From the NCBI GenBank assembly GCA_021397845.1, contig CM038043.1, positions 124,395,013-124,459,012 on the forward strand: 64,000 nucleotides of DNA, given 5' to 3'. Below are positions 12,209-22,734 of the stretch, piece by piece. Every line of letters starts with the position of its first letter. The stretch's first letter is position 1. The notes beneath the pieces were generated by a model. It ran no database searches. It had not been told where the DNA came from and worked only from the letters and a program-made list of their open reading frames with translations. This DNA comes from Areca catechu (taxonomy: Eukaryota; Streptophyta; Magnoliopsida; Arecales; Arecaceae). The translations under genes and the position numbers were made by a program.

Positions 12209-12990
12209 GATGATGACAAAACACTGGGCATGATTAAAAAATTGAAAGCACTTTACAATTGCAGTAATTTCAAGTCTATGCGCATCATATAGGTTAAGTA
12301 TTGGTGTATCGATACAATGTGCCATAATGTATCAAATGTATGATATAGAATACTACATATCATGTAATCAAGTGCATTGAAACATGATGTATCATATATA
12401 TCATAATATGATGTATCGATACATGATGTATCAAGGATAATGATTATATAAAGCATATCGAAACTTATAGAATTTTTAACTTTTGAAGTAAACTTAAGTT
12501 TCATCAAATTTCCATGAATCAAACATCCATTTCATCAAAGTTTCATATCATTCAATTATCCATATAGCATTTGCGAACAATTTTTGAGCAATTTTCATGA
12601 ATCAACATAGATTTATCAACATAGTTCATGAGTATAGCATAGATTTCCAAGAAATTTTCATGAATTTTCATGAATCAACAGCTTTTTCATGCCACACACA
12701 GTTCCATTCTCCCCCTTTTTGTCATCAACAAAAGGTGTATGAGAAATGTACATATATTCATTCATTCACAACATATATTCATAACATATGAGATATGATC
12801 ATTGATTCAATCATAACATTAATGCATTCATAACACTAATTCATAACAAGTGAAGTATATATATATATATATGAGAAATAAGCCAATACATAGCATATGT
12901 GATACTTTACAAATGTGCCATGGCACAAAAAAATAGTATCACATAACCAAAATACAACAACAAAAAGTCTCAAAAGATAAAACCTAAACA
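12209..12990. other. Non-coding 3' stretch of element B
   Basis: AT-rich sequence with many copies of 'gatgtatc' and 'tgtatcgatac' (12300-12450) and 'catgaat' (12590-12680), and a short (TA)n microsatellite at about 12857-12872. A second copy of the 'tctcccccttttt..tgatgac' type of sequence lies near 12709-12725. No gene is supported. Confidence 0.6.
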
Positions 12991-14657
12991 TCAGAATGAA
13001 GTGCTAGGATCACTATTAGGTTCTTCCTCATCAGAGAAGGAACCAACCTCTAGAATACCTGGACTAGGTTTGAACTTGGGGAACCTAGGACGGAGATCCC
13101 TAATCCAAGTCCTAGTAGGTGTAGAAGTCCTAGTTACTTTAGATTTAGGTTTAGGTTTGGTTTTTGATTCAGATGAAATAAAAATAGGTGTAGGTCTGGT
13201 AGAAGGTGGATCAAGAGATAGGGCCAAAGTGCTGGTAGATGAAAGCATCTGAGTAGCAGGAGTCACTCCAACATCAGCAGATCTAGCAGCCTCCACACTA
13301 TCCTGAGGCTCACCAACAGCAGGTGTGGCTCGATACGGTGCATCAGTACAATGTATCTCCTGTCCCTGCTTAGCATGTGTGCCAGTACCAGTCTCAGTGC
13401 CCGTGCCATCACTGTGCTAGTCCCTGTGCTAGTCGCTGTGGAAGTAGAAGGTGCATGCTGGCTGGCCGCAGATAGCTGTCTCAATATAGCCATAATATCA
13501 TGAAAACCCTGCTGCATCTTGGACTATAGAGAACTAATCCTCCTGTCAGTGTCAGTCAAGAGACAAGAAATCTCCTCTAGAACTCTATGAAGTCTATCAT
13601 CAGTATCAGCTCTAGCAGTAGTAGGAATCCTGACTGGTGAATGTGGTGAAGCAGGAGCTGGCTTGGATGGTCCAGCCTCATCAGTCTGTCCCTCAGTCTG
13701 CTCACCATGTCCCTGTGCAACCTGTACATCATCATCTGAGTCCTCTGAGTGTGCTACAGGAACTCCTAAAGTCTTCCTAATCCAGTTTCCATCAACCTTG
13801 ATTCCAGTTTCCATCAACCTTGATAAATCCCATTCTGGTCAAGGATTTCACAGTGTACCTGTCGGTGTGCAGCAACAAATGACAGTCCTCTCTAGTGAGA
13901 TCAATATCAGCATCCTGGAACAACAAAGTAAACACCATCCAATAGGGCAAACAGGCTCGTGCCCTACGTACAGCCTCTCTCATCTAAGAAATCATAGTAA
14001 ATGGAAGGTTGAGGGGCTCCCTCTCAGTCAGTCGCCTCATGAATGTAAGATCTCTCTCACTAACCCAATCGAATCTGTCTATCCTGGGTAGGAAAATCGG
14101 CTAATGATGTTGTGCAACAGCCTCCATTCCAATGAGAGCTTGTTTGCACTCACATGAATAATCCCCTTCACATTAGATCTTCCTAAGATGAGTCTAAGAG
14201 TCTTCACTCTTTCCTTCATAACAAAATAGCATTCCCCTTCTTTAGGTATATTCAATAAATTTAAAAGTTTTTGCTCATTCACCTCTATCAATTTCCCTTT
14301 TACTGTTCCTTTAATATGAAAAGGTCCTAGTGATATGTTCTCAAAGAATTGTCGAACCAGATTTGGGTAAGTTGGAACATTTAATTGACAAAAATCCTTC
14401 CAACCCTGTCTTTCAAGCCACATACCAATACTCAACTATTCTTGTTCTACAAAACTGAAATCGATGCACCTACCATGCACCACTTGTCGATTTCCCATTG
14501 GAATGACTTGCCGGGGTGCTGGAACAACTTCCTCTTGCTCAGTCAGCTGTTCTTCTTATGGAATCGAAGTATCCGGTCTCCTCTTGATCATCCTTTCCTC
14601 AGCCACAGTCCGAACAACCCTTGTTGCTTTCTTTGCCACCGCCTTGCGAGGCGCCAT
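12991..14657 (-). pseudogene. Extra 3' gene of element B (plant transposon protein domain), frameshifted
   Basis: It starts with ATG at 14657 in a good context after a CT-rich leader, with a basic N-terminus (MAPRKAVAKKATR). The clearest part (14435-14079) has 'RQGWKDFC', 'YPNLVRQFFENI' and 'LLNIPKEGECYF'. It continues after frameshifts with 'MREAVRRARACLPY' (13983) and 'DCHLLLHTDRYTVKSLTRMGF' type blocks, then an acidic, proline- and serine-rich tail ending at 12991. The pattern matches the 'putative plant transposon protein' family carried downstream of pol by SIRE-like elements; that assignment is from memory of the family. At least four frame changes or stops break it. Near 13788-13823 a short tandem duplication repeats 'VDGNW'. 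It occupies the place where other SIRE elements carry an envelope-like ORF, but I see no signal peptide or clear membrane segment. Confidence 0.6.
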
Positions 14658-14870
14658 TCTCCAAAGATCAAAGGTTTGAGAAGGTTTGAGAGGGCTTTTG
14701 GAGAGTTTTCTAGTGTGGAGTGAGGAGTCGGCTAGGATAAAACGGTTGAAATCTAGAAAATACAATGAATAAGGAAAGAGGAAACCCTACTTAAAAAGCT
14801 TCGGCCCGACCTGTGAGTTGGCTCGCCTAGAGCTCTGAGAACTCGAGTCGGCTTGAGCAAAAATCTATTC
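14658..14870 (-). promoter_or_regulatory. Possible internal promoter/leader of the extra gene of B
   Basis: Directly upstream of the ATG at 14657 the minus strand has a CT-rich leader and three copies of the AGCCGACTC/AGCCAACTC motif (plus-strand 14725-14733, 14815-14824, 14845-14853) that also form the array in the LTRs of B. An AT-rich CTTTTTAAG lies between them. Motif sharing with the U3 region suggests that the gene has its own transcription signals; this is inference. Confidence 0.4.
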
Positions 14871-15003
14871 TAAAAATCAAAATAGATCAAACTCAGTTTC
14901 TAAGGGTTTCTAGAGTCTAAACTAGGTTTCCCTATGCTCTAAAGAGAAGTTTGAAATTTCTAGATATTTTTTCTTTAATTTTCAAAAATTAGGTTAGATA
15001 GGT

Positions 15004-16819
15004 TTAAAATGGGTCACATAACCCTAATTCTCCTCTAATTTTCTCAAATCTATCTAGACTCAATGGTTTAGTGAAAATGTCCACTAGTTGGTCTTCAGTA
15101 GGTATAAATTCAAGTTCCACAACATTGTTTAGAACATGATCACGAATAAAATGATGTCAAATTTCAATGTGCCTAGTTCGTGAATGCTAAATTGGATTTT
15201 TTGATAAATTAATAGCACTGGTATTGTCACATTTAATAGGAAATTTAGATTGGACAACACCATAATCTTCTAGTTGTTGCTTGATCCATAACACTTGAGC
15301 ACAACAGCTCCCAGCAGCTACATATTCTGCCTCAGCAGTAGATAAAGCTATAGAGTTCTGTTTGCGACAGTGCCAAGAGATCATGTTAACACCTAGAAAT
15401 TGACAGGTGCCACTTGTGCTCTTTCTATCTATTTTACATCATAATCAGCATCAAAATAACTAATTAATTTCAAGATGTGTGTTTAAAATACCACAAACCT
15501 ATATTACAGGTGCCTTTCAGGTATTTAATAATTCTATTAATAGCAGTGATGTGTGATTCTTTAAGATTAGTTTGAAAACGTGCACACATACAAACACTAA
15601 ATAATATATCAGGTCTACTAGCTGTTAAATAAAGTAATGATCCAATCATACCCCGGTACAGCTTTTGATCAACATTTGTGCCATTCTCATCTTTGTCAAG
15701 TCTACATGCAGGACTCATTGGTATTCCAATTACCTTGCTTGATTCCATGCCAAACTTCTTGATTATTTCTTTAATGTACTTGGCTTGGTTGATCAGAATA
15801 CCTTCTTTAGTTTGTTTAATTTGAAGTCCAAGAAAGTAACTCACTTCACCCATCAAGCTCATTTCGAATTCTCCCCGCATTAGCTTAGCAAAGTCTTGAT
15901 ACAAAGATTCATCAGTAGATCCAAAGATAATGTCATCAACATATATTTAAACAACTAAAATATCATTTTTCTTTTTTTGAATAAATAATGTGGTGTCAAC
16001 ACTACCTCTTACAAATTCATTTGCAATTAAAAATTTTCTTAGTCTATCATACCAGGCTCTAGGTATTTGTTTTAGACCATATAAAGCTTTATTCAGTTTG
16101 AAAAAATGATTTGGAAAAATATGATTGATAAAACAGGGAGGTTGCTCAACAAAAACTTCTTCTGATAAAAATCCATTCAAAAAAGCACTCTTTACATCCA
16201 TTTGAAATAACTTGAAATTCATAAAACATGCATAAGCCAGTAGCAATCTAATGGCTTCTAATCTAGCTACAGGTGCATAAGTTTCATCAAAATCTATTCC
16301 TTCTTCTTGATTATATCCTTGTGCAACCAATCTAGCCTTATTTCTAATTACATTTCCATCTTCATCTAGTTTGTTTTTGTAAACCCACTTAGTGCCTATA
16401 ACAGGATGATCATTAGGTCTTTCTACTAAGGTCCAGACATTATTTCTTCTAAATTGGTTTAATTCATCATGCATTGCTAACATCCAATTAGGATCAGATT
16501 CGGCTTCTTCTATATTATAAGGTTCTACATGAGAAACAAAAGTAATTAAATCATGTGCATCTCTATGTGCAGATCTAATTTTAACACCTTGAGATGGGTC
16601 TCCTATAATTAATTCTTTAGGATGAGATTGTACATACCTCCATTCTTTAGGTATATCATCATGCTTTTTACTCACCTCTTCTTCATGTAGTTCACTTGAT
16701 TGTTTGTCTTTAAGAGTCAAGTCTTTCATTGCATGCTCTAGTGTACCTGCATCATCATCAGCAAAATCTTCCTTTCTCGAAGATGTAATGTCAGATTCAT
16801 TGAAAACAACATAAACAGA
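15004..16819 (-). pseudogene. copia RT and RNase H of element B
   Basis: In the minus frame of the integrase ORF, after a stop at about 16820, the sequence runs through an acidic linker to RT: 'WVYKNKLDEDGN', 'ARLVAQGYNQEEGIDF', 'QMDVKSAFLNG' and 'YGLKQIPRAWYDRL'. A stop just before IYVDD divides the ORF; YVDD (plus 15932-15943) itself is intact. 'IGSLLYLTASRPDI' and the connection domain follow to 15470. A frameshift precedes RNase H (15384-15187) with STAEAEYVAA and 'KCDNTSAINLSKNP'. The recognisable C-terminus ends 'GELGLCDPF' with a stop at 15004. The order and motifs are SIRE-like. Only two stops and one frameshift are evident, so decay is recent relative to C, D and E. Confidence 0.88.
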
Positions 16820-18100
16820 TTATTCAATAGTCAAAGTTCTTTTATTAACAACTCGATAGGCTTTACTATTTAAAGAATATCCAAGAAAAATAGCCTCATC
16901 GGATTTTGCATCAAATTTACCAAGATTGTCTTTTCCATTGTTGAGAACAAAACATTTACATCGAAAAACATGAAAATATTTGATATTTGGTTTTTTATTA
17001 TTCCAAAGCTCATAGGGGGTTTTTCTAATAATAGGTCTAATCAAAACTCTATTTAAAATATAGCATGCGGTATTAATAGCTTCTATCCAAAAGTATTTTG
17101 GAAGATTTCCTTCACAAAGCATTGTTCTGGACATTTCTTCCAAAGTATGATTCTTTCTTTCTACAACACCATTTTGCTGTGATGTTCTAGGTGCATAAAA
17201 GTTATGATCAATACCGTGCTTTGTGCAAAAATGATCAAAATACTGGTTTTCAAATTCGGTGCCATGATCACTACGAATTGAAATAACATATAAGTTTTTC
17301 AAATATGTAACTCTTTTATAAAACTTTTTGAATACATTAAAAGTATCATCCTTATGTGCAATAAACAAAACCCATGTGTATCTTGAAAAATCATCTACAA
17401 TCACAAGTCCATATTTCATACCACCTAGGCTGGTAGTCCTAGTAGGTCCAAATAGGTCCATGTGAATTAGCTCTAAGGGTCTAGAAGTTGAAACTATGTT
17501 TTTAGATTTAAAACTTCCCCTCACTTGTTTTCCTAACTGACATGCATCACAAACATAATCAAAATTAACTTTAAACTTCGGCAAACCATTGACTAAGTCC
17601 TTTGAAATCAATTTAGCTATTGTGTCCATACTAGCATGACCAAGTTGTCTATGCCATAGTAAACTTGATTCCTTGCTCTTGTCATTCATTGCTACAAGAC
17701 TTGTATTACTTGACATTACTAGATCATTAAGATCTACCACATAAATATTACCAAGTCTGTGTCCAATGAATTTGGTACTAGAGTTAAGTGGATCAACTAC
17801 CATACATATTGATGACTTGAAGAATACATTATAACCAATGTCACATAGCTGACTAATACTCAAAAGATTATGCTTTAATTTTTCTACCAGTAATATATTT
17901 TCAATAAATGTAGAAGGAATAATTTTGATTTTACCAATACCGATTATCCTTCCTTTTCTATTATCATCAAATGTTACCATTCCACCATCCTTCTATTCTA
18001 GGATGAAGAATTGATCAGCATCACCCGTCATGTGTCTTGAACAACCGCTATCTAAATACCATCTTTTCTTTATGCTTGTGGCTACAAGACATCCCTGCAA
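16820..18100 (-). pseudogene. copia protease and integrase of element B
   Basis: The aspartic protease motif is intact: WYLDSGCSRHMTGD, with DSG at plus 18044-18052. It is separated by a stop from a 386-residue integrase ORF (17980-16820). That ORF carries the GAG-pre-integrase finger (LWHRQLGHAS, CDACQLGKQ) and the DDE catalytic acids in HMDLFGP, SDHGTEF and VVERKNH, then 'KTPYELWNNKKPNI' and 'IFLGYS'. Length and order are normal for copia integrase, which would insert the cDNA. This is the longest undamaged ORF in the window. Confidence 0.9.
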
Positions 18101-18390
18101 AATAATCATTTAATAGATTTAGATACCCAAGCTCTCTTGGGTCAGCAAGTTAGTGGAAATGGTTCCTTTTGGAACCCAAACTTTCTTAATTTTCCTTTTA
18201 TTATTGTGTTTCAAATGACATTCAAAAGCTTTATGACCAATGTTATTATATGCATAGCATACAATCCTTGAATTTGAATAATAACTATGAGATGATGTAA
18301 ATTTAGGTCTAACAGATTTAGAACTAATGAATTTAGGAGCAGAAAATATGTTTGAAATGGAGCCTTTATAATCAATTCCAAATCGATTAT

Positions 18391-19865
18391 TTATTTTTTT
18401 TGATCTTTTAAGATTAACTCAAGTTTGTTAGAACTTAGGATTAATTTTTCAACTAATGATTTTAATTTTTGAACTTCTTTCTTTAGATCATCATTTTCAT
18501 TTTTCAAATTCTTATTTTTCTCAAATAGCTCTTCTTTTTCAACTTGAACAATCTTGAGTCTTTCACAAACCAAATTTAGTTCTCTTTGTGAGATTTTGTT
18601 TCTTTCACAAGATTCATTTTTGTCATTTTCAAATACATCACATTTATTTTTTAAATCTCTCAATTTTAAATCAGCTTTTTTATATTCTATCAATAATTCA
18701 CAAAAAGCATTATGTAATTCATCATAAGTAAATTCTAAATTAGGTTCATAAGTACTTACCTTATCCTCCAAACCCATAAGACAGATTTGTGCTATTTTTG
18801 TTGTCTCTTCATCCTCTTCAGTAGACGTAGTTTCATCACTATCACTCCAAGCAGCTAGCATTGCCTTCTTCTTCTTTTTAGGAAATATCTTTTTATTCCT
18901 TCAGGACAATCAGGGTGGATGTGTCTTGGTTTCTTGCATCCATAGCAGATAGGTACTTGATCTTTATCTTTCTCTTTATCTTTTTCTTTATCTCTTTCCT
19001 TTTCTTTTCCAAAGTCACCTTTTCTGTAATGCTTTCTCCATCTATTTATTTTTCTTCTGTCCATAAATCTTTTGAATTTCCTCATGACTAGGGCAATTTC
19101 GTCACTTTCAAGATCATCATCATCTGATGAATCAGATTCTTCATTCTTATCTTTCTCAGTTGCTTTAAATGCAATGGCTTTCTTTCTTTTTGTGTCTTCT
19201 TCAGTCCTTTGTTGCATAGCCAATTCATGTGTGATTAAGGATCCAAGTAGTTCATCCAGTGGCAGTGTATTTAGATCCTTTGCTTCTTGAATTGCTGTCA
19301 CTTTGGCTTTCTATTTATCTGGCAAAGATCTTAAGACTTTTTGAATAAGATCAGCATTAGAATAAGTTCTACCCAGACTCTTGAGACCATTTATAATATC
19401 AGTAAAACAAGTATACATAGCAGATATAGTCTCACTAGGATCCATCTTGAACAGCTCATAATTATGTACAAGTAGATTGATCTTTGATGTCTTATCTTGA
19501 GAAGTGCCTTCGTGTGTGATTTCTAATTTGTCCAAAATTTCTTTAGCAGAATTACAAGTTGAAATTCTATTAAACTTATTTAGATCCAAAGCATAATACA
19601 ACAGGTTCATTGCTTTGGCATTTAATTCTGCTAATTTCATATCATTCTCATCCCAGTCCTCTTCTGGTTTGGGAACCTCTACATCATTAACTTTAATTGT
19701 GGGTGTGTGAGGTCCTTTCATGATGATTTTCCATAAGTAAAAGTCTATGGCTTGAATGTATATCTTCATTCTTGCCTTCCAATAAGTGTAATTAATTTCA
19801 GTAAAAAGTGGTGGTCTATTTGTGGATTGACCTTCAGCCAATGAAGTGCTCATGGGATGTGCCAT
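18391..19865 (-). pseudogene. SIRE-type gag of element B
   Basis: The frame starts MAHPMSTS at 19865, 34 bases after the primer-binding site. 'FTEINYTYWKARMKIYIQA' and 'GLKSLGRTYSNADLIQKVLRSLP' are typical SIRE gag blocks (capsid-like UBN2 region). One in-frame stop at about 19308 is followed by an acidic/lysine-rich linker and a zinc knuckle CYGCKKPRHIHPDC (CCHC spacing) near 18940. A frameshift in an A-rich run near 18870 leads to 'MLAAWSDSDETTS', the usual start of the SIRE acidic region, and a long coiled coil to 18391. A second, damaged knuckle (CYAYNNIGHKAFEC) lies between gag and protease. The product would package the RNA. Confidence 0.88.
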
Positions 19866-19898
19866 AAGTCTTTACTCTAAGTAACTTTCAGAGACTCT

Positions 19899-19910
19899 GC
19901 TCTGATACCA
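19899..19910 (-). other. Primer-binding site of element B
   Basis: The minus strand reads TGGTATCAGAGC, complementary to the 3' end of plant initiator Met-tRNA, two bases inside the 5' LTR. Confidence 0.93.
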
Positions 19911-19912
19911 CT

Positions 19913-21315
19913 TGTTGCCCAGATGGCTTCCCAAGAGAGGGGTGAATTGGGTTTAAAAATCTTTTGCAAGTATATGCACTTTGAAATTCTTTTAGTGTTG
20001 AAGTGAAGTGTGCAAAGCGAAAGTAAATAAATTAAAGCAATCAAGCAATGAAAACATAATCACAAACACCAAGAAATAGAGTGGTTCGAAGCAATCGGCT
20101 CCTATATCCACTACCCAAGGACCACTTCGGATTTCCACTATATCTCCCAATCGAAATACAGTCGAATTATTTTACCAAGCTCACAATCCAAACCTATACA
20201 CTTTGATTTTACCGGGATCATCAAAGAAACCCTAACTTCCTTTGGTTTTACACAGGATCACCAAAGAAAATCCAAACACTTGGTTTTAAATCGAAAAAAC
20301 CAAGAACCCAAACATAGATTTTACAAGGTTCACCTAAAAACCTTTCTCTCTCTCTCAAGATACATCCCCTTGCTATTCTTAGAGAATAAACAAAGATAAA
20401 GAATGAATAACAAGCAACTACAACAAACCAAGTTTATTTTGGTGTTGCCAATGTAGATCAAGATGAAGTCAAGCCTTGAGTGCTCTTTAATGCTCTTCAA
20501 TGCTGCTTCTTCCCTTCTTCAATGAGTGGATTCAATGATAAAGTAAGGTTGGTGAAGCTTTGAATCCAACTTGAATGCTCTTTGAGGTAGGTAGAGGAAT
20601 AACTTGAAAGCTCTTTGTTTTCTCAAGAAAATTCAGCAATAAATCTTAATTAATTATTTAATCCTTCAAAAATAATCTCCTTTATAGTTTTTCATGAGAT
20701 ATGGCCGTTGCAGGGCCTTGGATTCATGAAATGGCCGTTGGAGATGAATTGGAATTCAAATTTTAATTTTAGCAACTAGTCGTTGAAGTGCAGACAACGG
20801 CTCCACGAGCTGGCTCGAGCTCCAGGAGTCGGCTCGAAGTCTCAGACAGGCCAAAAATAAACTTCTGTGGGAGCCAGCTCTTGGACTAGGAGTCTGCCCT
20901 TGCCTTCAAGCTTTCAGTCATGACAAACATACATACCTAGAGTCAGCTCTTAAATTGGGAGTCGGCTCTTGGTTCTGAAACTTTGAATCTTCCTCCGTGC
21001 CATGCCATTTTGAGTCGGCTATTACAAGTCATTATTTACTTCAAGCTTCCCAAAAACTTCATCATTGAATCATCTAGAAGCTAATCTACATTCTTTATCA
21101 AAATTTTACACTTTTAAAGCCCATTTTACATGATTACAGTATTCATAAGTTAGGACCTTTACAAACTCAATTGAAATACCCTTAAGTAAATTTGAAAATC
21201 ACTTTAAACAAAGGTAACCAATTCCTGCAAAACTTCTTACACAATTTGAGAAGAGTTAGAATCAAATATATGCTCCAATATTTTGGGATCATCAAAATCA
21301 TTCCAAGGGTCAACA
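19913..21315 (-). repeat. 5' LTR of element B
   Basis: 1403 bp, homologous to 10725-12194 with small indels, including loss of one motif block near 20930. It carries its own GAGTCGGCTC array at 20800-21015. It ends CAACA at 21315, followed by the target copy GCATC. Confidence 0.93.
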
Positions 21316-21865
21316 GCATCCAAGCTGCCATACCCTAGGAAGGGAAAAATTCTTTAGTGCCTAGGGACTCCTAATCGAAGTAGGAATCCCTAACATAAGG
21401 GATTCTTGTGCTGCCCACTTGCAAATCCTATTCCCATCAAACATGGTGATCTTAGGCCTCTTCAAGGTTGGTTCTAGGTCTTATTTAGAGAGGGATTAGA
21501 TCTAGAAGAGGTATGGTTGATTGGTGGGCGTTGGAAGAAGATTGTCATGGTTTCCTAGTCCAAGTACGAAACCCAATGCCTAGCAATTTGGAGTCATCCC
21601 TCTCTCTACCCTTTTGGAGTTAGACTAGGATATTTGGAGGGTTGAGTCCTTACTAGTTGGAAGACCTAAGAGAGGTGGTTTCACATCCATATCAAATCTG
21701 GAGCATTTGGGGCACTCTAAACAAGTCAGGAGATTTCTGCAAAAGCAGGCTGTATCCCTGTCAGGTTGATTGCTTCAATCCCTTATTGCTGCCACTTCCA
21801 ATATAATGTTCTAAGGTTGGTTGCTGATAGAAGGTTGTCCATGGACCTATAAACGTGCTCCAACA
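21316..21865 (+). repeat. 5' LTR of D, second half
   Basis: Begins with the second GCATC and continues exactly as the 3' LTR does after 38678 ('caagctgccataccctagg'). It ends CTCCAACA at 21865. ORFs here are not genes. Confidence 0.9.
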
Positions 21866-21867
21866 AG

Positions 21868-21880
21868 TGGTATTAGAGCC
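21868..21880 (+). other. Primer-binding site of element D
   Basis: TGGTATTAGAGCC, complementary to initiator Met-tRNA apart from one C-to-T change, two bases after the LTR end. Confidence 0.9.
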
Positions 21881-22011
21881 AGGTTGCGTGGAGTTCATGT
21901 GAGACATCGAAAGTTACATATCTTCAAGTGCTAAAATTTCAGCAAGATTCCTTTCAAGGTATTTCTCAAATCCCTTGGTTTATTTGTTACATGTTTGGCT
22001 TGGATCCGGCC

Positions 22012-22206
22012 ATGGGTAGCAGCATCAAGGTTGATTTCAAGAAGTTCGATGGAAAAGGGAATTTTTTCATGTGGAAAGTCCGTGTGGAAGATCTCTTGGT
22101 TCAATTAGATTTGGATCAGGCATTGGAGGAAAAGCCTGACAGGTTGTCAGAGAAGTAATGGATGTCCTAGGAAAAGAAGGCCTATTCCATGATTAGAGGG
22201 TGTTTG
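22012..22206 (+). pseudogene. gag of element D, N-terminal part
   Basis: ATG at 22012 starts MGSSIKVDFKKFDGKGNF, followed by 'MWKVRVEDLLVQLDLDQAL', a typical Tork/Tnt1 gag start. Stops occur at 22156 and shortly after. The frame is cut at 22206 by element C (target copy GTTTG at 22202-22206) and resumes at 34389. Confidence 0.88.
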
Positions 22207-22734
22207 TGTTGGAAATTATGTCCCAAAGCCAATCATCTAGGCTGTAGACGGTTGTGCTACTTTATATTTGTATATGAATTCTTTATAATAAATAAAAGTT
22301 ATTTATTTTTGGCTGTCCATCATTTTACATTTTCCTGTAATGAACTCTTGTATGATGGAGTCCTTATAACTACTTTGTTTTGATATAGAGAGGATATATC
22401 AAGTAGTTCTTAAACTGGTTCACAGCCAAAGGATACATTGTTATAGGACGACAATGTATCAAGTGTAGGTTGTTGTATGTCACATTTGTTGGTTGTCCTC
22501 TTAACCAAAGAGTGTGAAGATACTAGTGTGACATATAAGTGAAGTATATGACATTTCACTGAACGTGACCATCTGTGGAGCTCCCTTCTGTCAAAGGGTT
22601 GCTCGCGAAAGGATATGGGTATATGTATCCCTCAGACCTGAGGTCACCATGGCAGCTTGCAAGTAACTCACTATACTTTGGTGTCAGACTATCTGGATTT
22701 CTAATCCATTGATGGAAGGTTTCGGGGTATAGTT

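Larger units (their letters stand above)
10725..21315 (-). mobile_element. SIRE-type Ty1/copia retrotransposon (element B), minus strand, nearly complete
   Basis: The element is 10.6 kb and bounded by LTRs that start TGTTGCCC and end CAACA when read on the plus strand. The target duplication is GCATC (10720-10724 and 21316-21320). In element orientation the order is 5' LTR, primer-binding site, gag with zinc knuckles, protease, integrase, RT, RNase H, an extra 3' gene, a polypurine tract and the 3' LTR. The extra 3' gene and the polypurine tract AAAAAGGGGGAGAT fit the SIRE/Maximus lineage. It carries few stops compared with its neighbours, so it is one of the younger insertions here. It interrupts the 5' LTR of D. 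Confidence 0.92.

Noticed and set aside
12300..12450. TGTATCGATACA-type repeats as part of the palindromic LTR motif family
   Set aside because: They have a different core (ATCGAT) and lie in the non-coding 3' part of B, not in an LTR; similarity to the other motifs is only general.
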